Assembly: GCA_022495995.1 (NCBI GenBank)
Contig: JAFEMH010000074.1
Coordinates: 992,001-1,056,000, forward strand
Direction of reading: 5' to 3'
Source of the DNA: Adenophora triphylla var. japonica
Taxonomy: Eukaryota; Streptophyta; Magnoliopsida; Asterales; Campanulaceae
Length of the DNA: 64,000 bases
Every line of letters begins with the position of its first letter. Position 1 is the stretch's first letter. The position numbers and the translations under genes were made by a program. The notes under the pieces were generated by a model, which saw nothing but the letters and a program-made list of their open reading frames with translations, ran no database searches and had not been told where the DNA came from. Below, piece after piece: positions 43,102-54,427 of the stretch.

Positions 43102-43326
43102 TTGTTGTGATTAAGCAAGTTAAGATAAGTAGTGTATGATTGTTAAGATAAGTAGTGTATGATTGGTCGACGTTCTTTGAATCCTACTTTGGTGGCATTG
43201 AACAACAACATTGATAAACTAGGTCGTCGTAATAAGCTGAAATTAAACGAGGACAATCCCCTCGAAATAGACCTAGATAGTGAGACTAAGTTTTCTTCCA
43301 CCGAGGAAGAATAACTGAAAGTTAAT

Positions 43327-44371
43327 ATGGCAGGATCAGCTCAAACAATGAATGACTTTTTGCGGCCTAAGGTAGATACCTGAATCTCATGCATAGTGTT
43401 GACAGAAGCAGCCATGAATTTTGAGGCCAAGGGTCAATACTTTTCTATGTTACCCAATTATCAGGGTTTTTCTTCTGAAGACCCTTTGACCTTTCTGAGA
43501 GAATATATGATGATTGTTTCCCAATTTCCAGGGAAGAGTGTGTGACCGATGAACAAATAAGATTAAAATGCTTCTCTTACACTCTGAAAGGGGCGATAAA
43601 AACCTGGTTGATGATGCTTACACCTAGGAGCATTAGTATGTGGCATGAACTACATGATCAATTTTTACATAAGTATTACCCACATCCCACGTCAGCCAAC
43701 TTTAGACAGAAACTCATAGGGTTCGCACAAGAGATTAGAGATCCATTCCAAAAAGCATGGGATAGGTTCAAAATGATGTTAGTCCAATGCCTCCACCATA
43801 ATTTCTCTCTGCCATTGTCAAACCAAACCTTCTATGATGGCCTAAATCTTGTTAGTCAGGTCATGATTGACAATGCGACAGGTAGATCTTTAGGATATAA
43901 TACCCCACAAGAGACTCAAGACTTATTTGAGATGTTGGGAGCTAACTCTCAACAAAAGAGAACTAGGGGTAAGGAGAGTGGTGTACATGAGTTAAGCATG
44001 AGTGATGAGATTTCTAGGCAAATAACTAAATTAAATTAGAAATTTTATATGTTAACCACACAGGTGATTCTTCTAGTGACAATACTATTCATGATACTTA
44101 TTCTACTTGTGGTTTGTATACTCATGATACTAATGTCTATCCAAGTGGTGCGCAGTTTGCTTTTGACTATGAACATGCACATGTGATGAACGGGCGCCAA
44201 GGCCTCAATAGAACAACCCTTACAGGAATACAAGGCCACAAGCCTAGTACCTTCCCGAGCCAACCTGAGCAAAAGAAGGCGCCTTGGAAAGAGGCCATGG
44301 ATCAGATGAGGTTGGAGCAGCAACAATCTTCAAAGCACCATGATGCTGCAATAAAGAAGTTGGAAACATAG
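43327..44371 (+). pseudogene. Gag of the Athila-type element, broken
   Basis: Starts near 43327 (MAGSAQTMNDFL), with stops at about 43381 and 43543 and then an open stretch to 44039. The retrotransposon Gag domain is clear: LKCFSYTLKGAIKTWL, FLHKYYPHPTSANFRQKL and a QTFYDGL block. The next fragment (44114-44371) carries Gln-rich sequence up to a stop. The protein would form the particle; this copy cannot produce a full one. Confidence 0.75.
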
Positions 44372-45754
44372 ATATGGAAACTTGCAGAGGCCCTACAAGG
44401 CCACAAGCTAGGTACCTTCTCGAGCCAAGGGCAACAAGCCAAGGCCATTACCACCCTAATAAATGGCAAACATGTAAACAAAGAGGTAAATTCTCATTCT
44501 TCTTCCTTTTCTCCACCTCCTGTTCTAGATGTTGAAATTAGTGATAAGAGTACAAATGGTTTGGGGGATAATCCTAAAGTTAACTCTTCACCCCTCAAAC
44601 AGTGTATACCTCCCGTATCGTTTCCTAGAAGATTTATGAGGCATAAAATGAAGCAACAAATGTCGAAGTTGATATATATGTTTTTAAAAGTAAACATCAA
44701 TCTCCCTTTACTTAATGTGATAAAAAAACATTCCTGCCTAAGCTATTTTTTTCAAAGAAATAAATTCCAGGAAATAAGTATGGGAAGGATGAAAAGTTGT
44801 TAATGGGAGAAAGTGCTTGTGCAGTGGTGCAATAAAACCTTCCACCTAAACTGAAAGACCCCAGAAGCTTTAAAATTTCCATTACTTTGGGGGAGTCTCA
44901 TAAGGTGAAGGCAATGTTGGACCTTGGCGCTAGCATTACTTTTCTATCGCACTATATCTCTTGAGTTGGGTTTGCCTGAATTAAAACCCACCATAATGGC
45001 CCTCCAACTTGCTGACCGTTCTACCAAACAACCATTGGGCATTCTGGAGGATGTTTTGATTCAAGTAGACTCATTAATCATTCTGTGGATTTTGTGGTTC
45101 TTGAGTTGGCTAATAGTGAAGGGACTCGCTGTGACTCATCCATATTGCTTGGACGTCCATTCCTGGCAATGACCAGCACTATCATTAATGTAAGGAATGG
45201 GACTATATCTATGATTATTGCTAATGAAAAAAATTGACATTTCTGTGTATGATGTGATGCAAAGTCCCATAGATAATGAGATCTCGTGTAGTTTTATGGA
45301 TACGATTTAGGAGTGTGTGTACGGACATTTGTGACATGAGAAAGATTGTGAGGAATTGGAACATTTTATGAATGGCAGTGAGAAAAAGGATAATGCGGGT
45401 TTGCACATAATGGTCATAGAAGACAAGGCTGGCGAACATTACCATATTAATGTCCCGTTTCACCCCTAGGCCACTTCAATGAGAAGTCGGCACCATCTAT
45501 TGTGAAACTCCTAACTCTTGAGTTAAAAACCTTCACCTCGAATTTAAAGTATGCTTTATTAGGGGAGGGGGAGAATTTACTTACTATCATTGCGTCTGAC
45601 TTGACCCTAAATCAAGAGGACAATATAATTGCAGTGTTATGTGAACACGAGTCAGTCATAGGGTGGACCTTAGCATATATCAAGGGAATTAGTCCCTCCA
45701 TATGCATGCATAAGATTAACCTGTGCAAAACTGTGTAGAGAGAGACAGAGGAGG
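44372..45754 (+). pseudogene. Protease region of the Athila-type element, broken
   Basis: At about 44918 the sequence reads AMLDLGASITF, corresponding to the D-x-GAS protease active site with a changed first triad position (DLGAS). LGRPFLA is recognisable in another frame near 45154. Several frameshifts lie between. From 45180 to 45750 only short pieces survive (TLELKTF, CEHESVIGWTLAYIKGISP), the spacer before RT. Confidence 0.65.
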
Positions 45755-46440
45755 TTGAATCCTCATATGGAGGATGCCGTGAGGAAAAAAGTCATAAAGC
45801 TGTTAGATGCGGGAATCATATTCCCTATCGCTAACAATGATTGGGTGAGCCCGGTCCAAATGGTTCCCAAAAGATCGGGTATCACTATGGTAAAAAATGA
45901 TAATAATGAGGATGTGCCAACCAAGGAAGTCACGGGGTATATGATGTGCATAGACTTGAGGAAGTTGAATGCCGCAACTAAGAAGGATCACTTCTCACTG
46001 CCCTTTATTGACCAAATCTTAGAGAGATTAGTGAGACATGCTTATTAATGTTTTCTTGATGGTTTCTCAGGATATAATCAAATCCCTATTGCACCTAAGG
46101 ACCAATCAAATACCACCTTCAAGTGTCCTTTTGGCACATTTGCTTATATGAGGATTCCCTTTGGGCTTTTCAATGCACCAGTTACCTTTCAAAGGTGCAT
46201 GACCTCCATCTTTTCTGATATGATAGAAAAATGTGTAGAGGTTTACATGGATGATTTCTCGGTTTTGGGGATAGTTTTGAAGGGTGCCTTGAGAATTTGA
46301 TATATGTTCTAATGAGATGTTGTGAGACTAACCTGACTTTGAGTTGGGAAAAATGTCATTTTCTCATAAGACATTGTATTGTGGTAGGACGTATTGTTTC
46401 AAGTAGGGGGATTGAGGTAGATAGGGCTAAAATAGATGTA
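45755..46440 (+). pseudogene. Reverse transcriptase of the Athila-type element, broken
   Basis: NPHMEDAVRKKVIKLLDAGIIFPI ... MCIDLRKLNAATKKDHFSLPFIDQ is intact to 46048. Then, after a stop, FLDGFSGYNQIPIAP and [20 protein letters not shown] blocks occur in shifted frames. The catalytic box VEVYMDDFSVLG near 46240-46270 is intact. Frame shifts on both sides of it inactivate the domain. Confidence 0.8.
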
Positions 46441-46448
46441 ATTTTAAA

Positions 46449-47743
46449 TTGCCTCCCTCTGTTTCGGTTATAGGTGTACGAAGTTTTCTTGGCCATGCGG
46501 GTTTCTATCGGCATTTCATTAAAGATTTCTCTAAAATTTGCAAGCCGTTATGTAACCTACTAGCCAAGGACACCGAGCTCATCTTTGACCAAAAGTATTT
46601 GAAGGCCTTTAATTTGTTGAAAGAAAACTTGACGTGTGCCCCCATTATTTCTACCGATTGGTATCTACCCTTTGAGATCATGTGTGATGCTTCTGATTTT
46701 GCTATAGGGTCTGTTTTAGGGAAGAAAGTGGAGAAATTACACCATGTCATCCACTATGCAAGTAGGACATTAAATGACGTACAACGTAATTATACCACCA
46801 CTGAAAAAAAGAATTTTTGGTAGTTGTGTTTGCTTTAGAAAAGTTTCGTTCCTACTTGCTTGGGTCTAAGGTAATTGTCTGGTCGGATCATGCAACTCTT
46901 AAGTACTTGTTAACTAAAAAAGATGCTAAACCTAGGTTGTTGAGGTAGATGTTGTTACTATAAGAATTTGACCTATAGATTAGGGATACAAAGGGGACTG
47001 AAAATGTAGTGGCGGATCATTTGTCTAGGATAGATGACTTTTCTTTTCGTAATATCATTGAGGGTGCGATCTGGTTAATGAAAATTGTCCGAATGAACAA
47101 CTCTTTGCCTTGCATGTCCAAGAGCAATGGTACGCGGATTTTGTGAACTACCTTATGTCCATATGATCCCGCCTTGTTTCATGTATGACCAAAAATGCAA
47201 ATTTAAATTTGATGTGAAACACTACATTTGGGATGATCCTTATTTATGGAAGATTTGCTCAGATAGGATATTGAGGAAATGTGTACCGGAGCATGAGCAA
47301 GTCAGTGTCCTGAGTTTCTGTCATGAGCTCCAATGTGGTGGGCATTTTAGTGATCAAAAGACCGCTCAGAAGATTTTTCAATCCGGTTTATAGTGTCCCA
47401 CCATATTCAAGGACGCTTAAGAATTTTGCAAAAGATGTGATAGATGTCAAAGGACAGGTAGCATAGGCAAGAGAGATGATATGCTGCTGAAACATAATTT
47501 GATAGTAGATATTTTTGATGTGTGGGCCATTGATTTATGGGCCCTTTTCCCCCGTCCCATGGTTTTGTTTATATTCTTGTGGCTGTGTACTATGTGTCAA
47601 AATGGGTGGAGGCTATTGCCACCCGTACTAATGATGTTAATACTTTTTCAAAGTTTGTTGGTGATAACATTTTTAACAGGTATGGAGTGCCACGTGCAAT
47701 CATCAGTGACCAAGGGACTCATTTTACCAACAGTCTGATTAAA
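46449..47743 (+). pseudogene. RNase H and integrase of the Athila-type element, broken and truncated
   Basis: GHAGFYRHFIKDFSKI (RT tail) is followed by MCDASDFAIGSVLG and NYTTTEK of the Athila RNase H (to 46823). Further pieces include DHATLKYLL and, at 47127-47393, the integrase zinc region (LSFCHELQCGGHFSDQKTAQKI). The integrase core at 47537-47743 has [15 protein letters not shown] and [14 protein letters not shown]. The frame then runs into foreign sequence (from about 47744). Confidence 0.75.
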
Positions 47744-48732
47744 CTGGTTACCTCAAACCGCCCCTTGCAAGAGAAGGTCAATGCTCAAACCTTTGAAATG
47801 GCTAATCTTAAAGCTTCATTTGGTGATGCCATTAAGGAGGAGAGTATAGAAAAGGTAATTCGTGACACAACTGAGTCATGTTTCAATTCTTTCATAAATG
47901 ACTTGACAGCTGGGGTTATAGAAACCTTAGGCATATTTCCAAAGATCAAGTTTCAGGCTGCCTACATAAATTGACTAATCTCTTCTGCAATTCTCTTGAG
48001 ACCAACTTGGGATCCTTGAAGGCTAAATTGATCAATGAACTTAGGAGAAATCAAGGACCTCACGTTGCGGTTGGAATCAGGACCATTCTTGACTCTGTGC
48101 AGGCCAGCATTCAAAATGATACTGAGATCCTCAAAGAAGAACTTGGAGTGAAGATGGACTCTATTGGAGATAGTTTGACTGCAAGTTTAGCTGACTTCGG
48201 AGAAGAGCTAAGAGGGAGGTTAAATACCTAGAATGAAGATATAAGGGGAAGATTTTCAGAGAGGCTAAGTGAGATGGCTAATGGGCTGAAGAGGAGACTT
48301 GATGGCATTGAGCCAAATTTACAAAATACTCAAACATCATCCACCAAAGCAGTTCAAGAATCTATTCATACATTCTAAAACACCCTAAATGCTTCCATTC
48401 AAAATCAACTCCAAGGGATTTTTGGAAGTCTTCATGACAAGCTTGTTGATATTAACCAAGATGTCTCTCTAAATACTACAAGTCTCAATGCGGTCAGAGA
48501 AAATATTGAAGCAAACACTAGAGCGATTAGAGCCAACGATGCTAGAGTGATTGGTGTGACCAATGCTCTAAGTGAAGTTGAAGTTGCTCAGGTAAGAACC
48601 ACTGATGAAGTTAGAAGACTAAGAAGAATACTCAGGGATGAAACTTTCGTGCTGAAGCCCCTTAAGTTCAAGAAGATGATGTGGATGGACCAACTGCAAA
48701 CAACTTTGTGGATTTGGAAGCTCAACCTCTGA
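47744..48732 (+). pseudogene. Coiled-coil protein region, possibly the extra 3' ORF of a SIRE-like copia element
   Basis: From 47744 three consecutive fragments (to 47974, 47971-48231 and on to 48732 with stops) give a helical protein rich in Leu, Asn, Glu and Ser, with heptad-like spacing (LGSLKAKLINELRRNQ, LDSVQASIQNDTEILKEEL, VRRLRRILRD). I do not recognise a catalytic domain. Its place, about 500 bp before a copia-type LTR start, suggests the env-like coiled-coil ORF of SIRE/Maximus elements. That assignment is inference, and a captured host gene is an alternative. Confidence 0.4.
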
Positions 48733-49240
48733 TTCAACTTGGACCGCCTCCTCAGCAACCACATCAGTAGTTATATATTTTTTTAACTTTTGGTGCTCAT
48801 GTTGCTATTTTGTTTTCCTCATTTTTACCTTGTACTATGTAAATCTTAACTTTGAAGGTATTAATGAGAAGCATCATTGTTGATTCCAAAACTTTGTTCA
48901 TTCAAACCGCATGTTTATATAACAATGAATGCATAGTTTCCAAAACTTCATGCACATGATCTTAATTGCTCATATATTTTGTGCATGATGTTTAAGCATT
49001 CAGATTAAACTACATACTTGAACTTAAAATCATATCATTATGTATGCACTGAAGGTTCTACACTTTTACTTTGTAAGTTTTTATTTTTTTATGATACTAT
49101 AAAAATCTATAATTTAGGCTTGTGTGTGCATTAACTTGAGACATGATTTACCATGTTAAGTATTATGGACATGTTTTTACCAAATATAATGATTTGCCTT
49201 TGGTATTGTAGATAATGACATCAATCAAATATGTGGAGAT
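48733..49240 (+). other. 3' untranslated region ahead of a copia-type LTR
   Basis: AT-rich, no frame. It ends with AATATGTGGAGAT, a copia-like polypurine tract immediately before TGTTGGG. Confidence 0.5.
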
Positions 49241-50515
49241 TGTTGGGTATGCATACTTTAACCCTCCTTGCTTAGCTATAATTTGATTGATACCATAACC
49301 TCATTTATATTTTTTGGACTTTAGGCCCATATGTAATGAAGCTTAGACTTCAATTTTTTAGTATAGTCCAGTTTATAGTATAGGTTTTCCTTAGTCTTGA
49401 AGACTGGCTCAACCGTATTGGACACGAGGTTTCATGACAAGAGGTTTTGAGTTTCATGCAAAACCGCAATGCTTGGTTTAAACCTCACGTGCAGAACCTC
49501 GTCAACCAAACTTCACTCAGAGTTTAAAAGAATTTGAAAAGCTGACAGGTGTTCTTTATTCCAGAGTATTGTAAGAGGTTCGTACAACCTTATCAACAAC
49601 TTTTGCACAACATGACAAAGTTGGACACGTGGACCAACCAAACCGCTCCAGCATTGTCCTTGCAACAGCTATACCAAATGGCTACTTATTGGAGCTTGGG
49701 TATAAATACCCCTAATCTTTAATATTTGAAGATTGCTTGAGAAATTCATTTGAGAGAGACCTTTGAATATTTGAAGCTAGTTTTCAGATTCCAGAATCCT
49801 TAGCATCTTCATATTCAAACCTTCATACCTTCAAGAACATCCTTCCAAGCCCAGAAATCAAGCCCTTGTAACCACATCATATTCATTGAGCTCTAAATAT
49901 TTTAGATCTAAAGAGCATTGGATCTTGATATCACACACACCTCACTTGATTAATCTTATAGATTAATTTATTTTAGAAACACCGGTTCTATTCTATGATT
50001 TACTTTAAAACTTAGATTTTAGATTTGAGTTTTGATTCTAGTATTCTTTTAAAAGCTCCTCAATATCTAATACAAATCTAGTAGTTAGAAAATCAAAGAC
50101 TAGCCATCTTGGTAGTGGACGTAGATTATTTACGATTGAACCACTCCAGATCTTGTTTTCTTTATTTTCAGCATTCTTCACCTTGTTCATTGTTTGATCT
50201 AATTTGTCTTATATATTTGATCTATTCAGGTTTATCAGAATTGTCAATTGTGTTTGTGTTAATCACCGTCAAACCACATTTTAGCACCTTACCAACCACG
50301 GTTTTCAAACCTCACATTCTATCCTTAAAACTTTCTATGTGCATTATACAAACCTTATTTGCGGTTTTAATACATTGCAAGTCAAAGTTTGTAATCAAGA
50401 GGTTGCTTTTGCAAAAAGGGTTTAAAATTTCTGTTTCAGTTTGGGATGTAGTTGTAATCAAGAGGTTGATTTTACATAGGATATCTTTAAGCCTTCTTTT
50501 CCCATGAAAAACACG
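49241..50515 (+). repeat. Copia-type (SIRE-like) 3' LTR, right end uncertain
   Basis: Starts TGTTGGGTATGCATAC right after a purine tract. TATAAATACC at 49701 is the core promoter. AGTGGACGTAGATTA ... ATTGAACCACTCC at about 50115-50150 is the typical transcript-leader block of plant copia LTRs. I place the end near AAAAACA at about 50512. Short direct repeats near 50390-50600 (GTAATCAAGAGGTTG, AATTTCTGTTTCAG) blur it. Confidence 0.5.
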
Positions 50516-50589
50516 TAACCAAGGTACCCTTGGGATGTAGTTGTGTTTAAGGAAAGGCTATGAGATTGATTTAGCTTATTTACAATTTC

Positions 50590-51068
50590 TGTTTCAGTAT
50601 GGATTTGATTCATTTATGTCCAATTTGAGTTTATGTTCTCTGTTTCCTACAAATCTGATTGAAAGGCGAAAGGGGGCCATGTGACCCCATTTTTCAGTTT
50701 GTGCAACTTCTTTTGGCGTGGACAGTGACCAGTTTCTGCAATTTTCTTTATGTTCTTTGATTAATTCAATCTCCATTTGTTATTTCCTATGTAAATCTAC
50801 TTTCCAAAATGATCTTATTTTCTAAAACTATTTGATTTGCTTATTTTGACTTAAAACACACACACACACACACATTTTGACTAGGAATACTCGTAGATGC
50901 GAGGCATCTTGGGTGAGCTCATGATACTCATCCCGAGATGTAAAGTAACCTCCTGCTCATATCTAATATTAAAAGCTTTTTTCAATGTTTTGGGCTAACA
51001 AAACAATGTGGCGACTCTCTTTTCACTATTTGGCCCAGTCCCACTTTTACAAAATATTTTCTAACCAT
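50590..51068 (+). repeat. Tat-type LTR fragment (3' part)
   Basis: Contains the same block order as the other two Tat LTRs in the window: an (AC)n run, ACTCGT..ATGCGAGGCATCTTGGGTG, then CCTCCTGCTC, and ATGTGGCGACTC near 51008. The start and both flanking duplications are missing, so it is a truncated LTR; the left boundary is approximate. Confidence 0.55.
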
Positions 51069-51291
51069 CCATGCGGCGCGAGCGCATCGGATCGGGGTAT
51101 TCACACAGTGGTAAAGACAAGCCTCACACTCTGTGAGTTTTAGGATTTGATCCCTCTCCTTGCTAATCACCCATACGGTGCGAGCGCATAGGATTGGGAT
51201 ATTTACACAGTGGTAAAGACAAGTCTCACACTCTTTGAGTTTTAGGATTTGATCCCTCTCCTTGCTTTCTAACATGGGACAAAAAAAAAAA
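51069..51291 (+). mobile_element. SINE-like unit: two tandem tRNA-related 102-bp copies with A-tail
   Basis: Unit 1 starts at 51069 and unit 2 at 51171 (period 102 bp, about 90% alike). Each has an A-box-like CAGTGGTAAAGACAAG and a B-box-like AGGATTTGATCCCTC at normal tRNA spacing. The second unit continues into CTAACATGGGAC and then (A)11. This looks like a tRNA-derived SINE whose head is duplicated. No target duplication was recognised. Confidence 0.55.
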
Positions 51292-51700
51292 CTAAATAAA
51301 CACAACCATGTATGTAAACTCATCTTTCAAACTTTGCTCAAGCCAACCCAACCCTTGTTTTATAACATGTCACTCACACAATATTACACACAATTTGGAA
51401 TCTAATCATCTTAATCTGCCTGGATTCAATTACAACAAATAACAGCAAATTTCATACATCTTCCTAACCAAACTGTCCAGCTTGTACACAAACAACATTC
51501 ATCTGCCATTCTCCTTTCTGAGCTTACTTTCTCCTGAATCATTTGGTACGTCCTTGTCAAGGGATCCCACCACCAGTCAAAATACCGATACGTCGTACCA
51601 GAGGTCGAGGGTCTTCGAGAAGGGAAGAACACTACTTCCCCTTCTTCAATGGGCTTTCATATAATTATTCCATATATAGTTTTGAAATCCCCCACCGTAG
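51292..51700. other. Unassigned DNA, no clear gene
   Basis: A 68-codon minus-strand frame (51632-51426) with TTYRYFDWWWDPLTRTYQ looks protein-like but I cannot name a family. It could be a host exon remnant. The last five bases, GTGAG (51701-51705), are the target site of the next element. Confidence 0.3.
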
Positions 51701-51705
51701 GTGAG

Positions 51706-52003
51706 TGACGCAGCGAGAAAACGTAAACAAACACCTTCAAATGGAAACAAACACCTTCATTCTTTTTTATCCAAAGTAATAGAAAAGAAACAAGAAATTT
51801 TCTGAATGACATACTAATACACTGCCATGGCTTTTTATAGTCCAAGAAGCCTGCTAAAATATAAATTAAAAAACAACTACAATAAAGATTAAAATTGTAC
51901 TAAATGAATTTGGCTTAAAGATGTACGGGCTATAAATGTATCTGGCTCGTAATGCATCTGGCCAGAAGATGTACGGAGTGTAATTTAAGTCAGTCCTGTG
52001 TCA
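51706..52003 (-). repeat. 3' LTR of the CRM-like element (298 bp)
   Basis: Highly similar to the LTR at 60449-60745, including two copies of ACAAACACCTTCAAATGG-type sequence near its 3' end and the GCATCTGGC repeats. The last codons of the polyprotein (TGA CTT AA region) lie inside its first 19 bases. Confidence 0.9.
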
Positions 52004-52147
52004 TTCCCTCCTGCTTGAGAAAAATTCGCCCTCGGATTTTCCGAATCATCTGGATATAAAGTCGCGTCTGATGGGAAGTATGGTGAAATATCCGCTACAT
52101 TGAATGTCTTGGAAATTTCGAAACTGTCGGGCAGATCAATGATATAC
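51985..52147 (-). pseudogene. C-terminal end of the CRM-like polyprotein, separated from the rest by a copia insertion
   Basis: The minus strand gives YIIDLPDSFEISKTFNVADISPY and a tail ending NDTGLT before TAA at 51985. It continues the frame that breaks off at KKINDNA (about 54640). The polypurine tract (AGCAGGAGGGAA) is part of this coding sequence. There is no separate chromodomain with aromatic cage residues. Confidence 0.75.
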
Positions 52148-52152
52148 GCACT

Positions 52153-54362
52153 TTGTGAGTTTTGGGATCTAGGCAATAATAGGCACTTTGTGTGGGGGAG
52201 TAACCAACAAATACACAGGGAGAGGAACGAGGTTCGAGTTTGTGTTTGGTGTAGGGACGAAGCCACGGGTAGCAGAGGCAGCCAAAGCTACGGAGTTTTT
52301 GATAATTAGGTGGATGGCCAAGAAGAATAAGGTGAGGGGATTTCATGTTGAGGGTGGGGGTGGGCATGCGGTTGATGAGATAGCTGGCTGTGACAAAGGC
52401 AAGGGGCCAGTAGGTTAGGGACATATGAGAGTGGGTAAGTAAAGATAGGCCGGTTTCGGCAATGTGTCGATGGCGTCTCTCCGAGTACCCATTGTGTTCA
52501 GGTGTGTGGGGTGGAGAGGTGAGATGAGTAATGCCATGGGAAACAAGAAGTGGGTGAAGACCAATATATTCGCCTCCATTATCACTAAAGATGGTGATGA
52601 TGGGGCGATTGAAGAATTTTTCAACTCGAGATTTAAATTCGGAGAAAACGGAGGTGGTATCACTTTTGTGTTTTAAGGGGTAAAGCCATATATATTTCGA
52701 AAAATGGTCAACGAAGATGATATAGTATTTGAAACCATCATATGAGGTTATAGGGGATGACCACACATCACTGTATAAGACATCAAGAGGACCACTAGAT
52801 TGAATCGAATTCTCAAAAAATGGCATTTTATGGCTTTTATTGCAGTCACATGAATTACAATGAAAGCTAGAACAACTAGGAATTTGTAAATTGAAACTAC
52901 TACTAAGATGACGCACAATGGACTGAGACGGATGGCCTAAGCGATGATGCCACGTTGAAGCAGCGGAAGTGGAAATAGAGTGAGCAGCGGGAGAAGGAGG
53001 CGACCATTCATAGATGCCCGAGCTAGAACTGCCTTCCAAGAGTGTGACTCCCGTGCGAAGATCCTTCACAAAAAAGGAAGATGATGAGAAGGAGACAGAA
53101 CAATTATTATCAAGGCAAAATTTAGAGATAGATAGAATATTACGGGACACAGAGGGAGCACAAAAAACATGATTAAGTGAAAATTTAGAGGTGGGTGTAA
53201 GGAGAGTGGTGGAACCAGTATGGGTGATAGGTAGGCCGGATCCATCGCCAATGAGAAGCTCATCAGTCCCATCGTATGGAGAGTGAAGGGCTAGGTTGTT
53301 GAGGTCGTTGGTTACATGGTGAGTTGCCCCACTATCAAAGAGCCAAGGTTTTGGTTGGTGGGTGGAGGTTGCGGTGTGGGCACTAGGCTGATTTGGTGGG
53401 CGGTTGGTGTTGGTTCGGTTGTTGTTGGGAGGGGGAGGGAATTGTGCATTAGGGTAGACTTGGCGGATGGCGTGACATTGAGAGAGGAAGTGACCGTCAT
53501 GTCGGCACCATTGGCAACGGCCTTTGTATGGTTGTGGTGAGGAGTTGGTGCGAGGGTTGTAGTTGGGAGAGTGGTTAGGTTGGTTGTTGGATGAGCGGGG
53601 TTGATTTTTGGTGGTGTAGTTGACAGCTGCAGGAAAGGTAGGTGGGTTTTTGGGTTTGTTTTTGAGGGTTAACTCACGATTGATTAGCTTTTCATGGAGC
53701 TCGTCAAACGTGATTGGGTTTTCACGGTTTTGGACAGCAGAGATGACATTATCATAGTCGGGGTCATTGATTTGTTCAAGAATTTTGTCAATGAGATCAT
53801 CGGGGTCAATGGGGCGGCCTAGAGAGGTTAATTGGGCGGCACAGGTTTGGATATCTTGCATGTATTCGGTTATGGATCGGGTACCCTTCGTGATATTGCG
53901 AAGGTGGTCTTTGATTTGTTTAATGTGGCCTTTAGAAGGATTGGCAAAGGTTTTGGCAAGGGAATTCCAAGCGGCAAGGGTGGTTGGACAGAGGGATATT
54001 AGAGGGACAAGGGAAGGAGATAAGGAACCGGCTAAAGCACCAAGGAGAAGTTTGTCTTGGCGATACCAAGTTTTGTAGGAAGGATTAGGCAAGGGCTGTG
54101 GTGGTGGAGGCGGAGCAGGTGGGTTCTCGGCTGTTGGTGCAGCAGTGGTGGTGGCGGTGGGAGTAATGGTTTCTGGAGGAGGTGTGTGATCGTTATCAAT
54201 GAAGTGATGGAGGTCCAAACCTATGAGGGTGGCTTCAATCTGAAGTTTCCAAGCTATGTAATTGGTGTTGGTGAGTTTGAGGACATGGGAGAGGGAGACG
54301 GCAACAAGGGGTTGAGTTGGTTCGGCTAGGTTAGGGATGAGGGTGAGATCGGTGGTAGCCAT
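52153..54362 (-). CDS. Copia Gag-protease-integrase frame (truncated polyprotein)
   Basis: The frame starts at 54362 (MATTDLTLIPNLAEPTQ) and is open to the truncation point. The UBN2-like Gag has LTNTNYIAWKLQIEATL at about residue 30 and a Pro-rich linker at 65-95. A CCHC knuckle CQWCRHDGHFLSQC lies near 283. Protease WLFDSGATHHVTNDL is near 342, the GAG-pre-integrase block TWHHRLGHPSQS is near 471, and integrase HKMPFF, DHFSKYIWLYPL, FSDNGGEY and HNGYSERRHRHI near 515-640 carries the DDE residues. It stops at DPKTHK, before RT. The reading frame is remarkably intact for a truncated element. It was probably the last part to be lost, or the truncation is recent. Confidence 0.85.
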
Positions 54363-54415
54363 GGAGGGAGATGGCGGCAGAAGCTATGCAGGGGGTAGGG
54401 TTTTTGATCGTCAAT

Positions 54416-54427
54416 GCTCTGATACCA
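54416..54427 (-). other. Primer binding site of the copia element
   Basis: TGGTATCAGAGC on the minus strand, immediately after the LTR end TCTATCA; matches plant initiator tRNA-Met. Confidence 0.9.

Larger units (their letters stand above)
41757..47743 (+). mobile_element. Athila-type Ty3/gypsy retrotransposon, decayed and 3'-truncated
   Basis: The LTR runs 41757-43077 (TGATGGAT ... ATCCATCA), followed by a TGGCG-type primer site, gag, protease, RT, RNase H and integrase up to the core domain. At about 47743 the integrase frame passes into unrelated sequence, so the rest (integrase end, the extra ORF usual in Athila, the 3' LTR) is missing. The LTR ends, primer site and YMDDFSV RT box fit the Athila lineage. 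Dozens of stops show great age. Confidence 0.85.

Noticed and set aside
51985..52266. One continuous 93-residue gene
   Set aside because: The frame fuses the truncated copia element with the chromovirus C-terminus; only the part up to 52147 is real coding sequence of the chromovirus.
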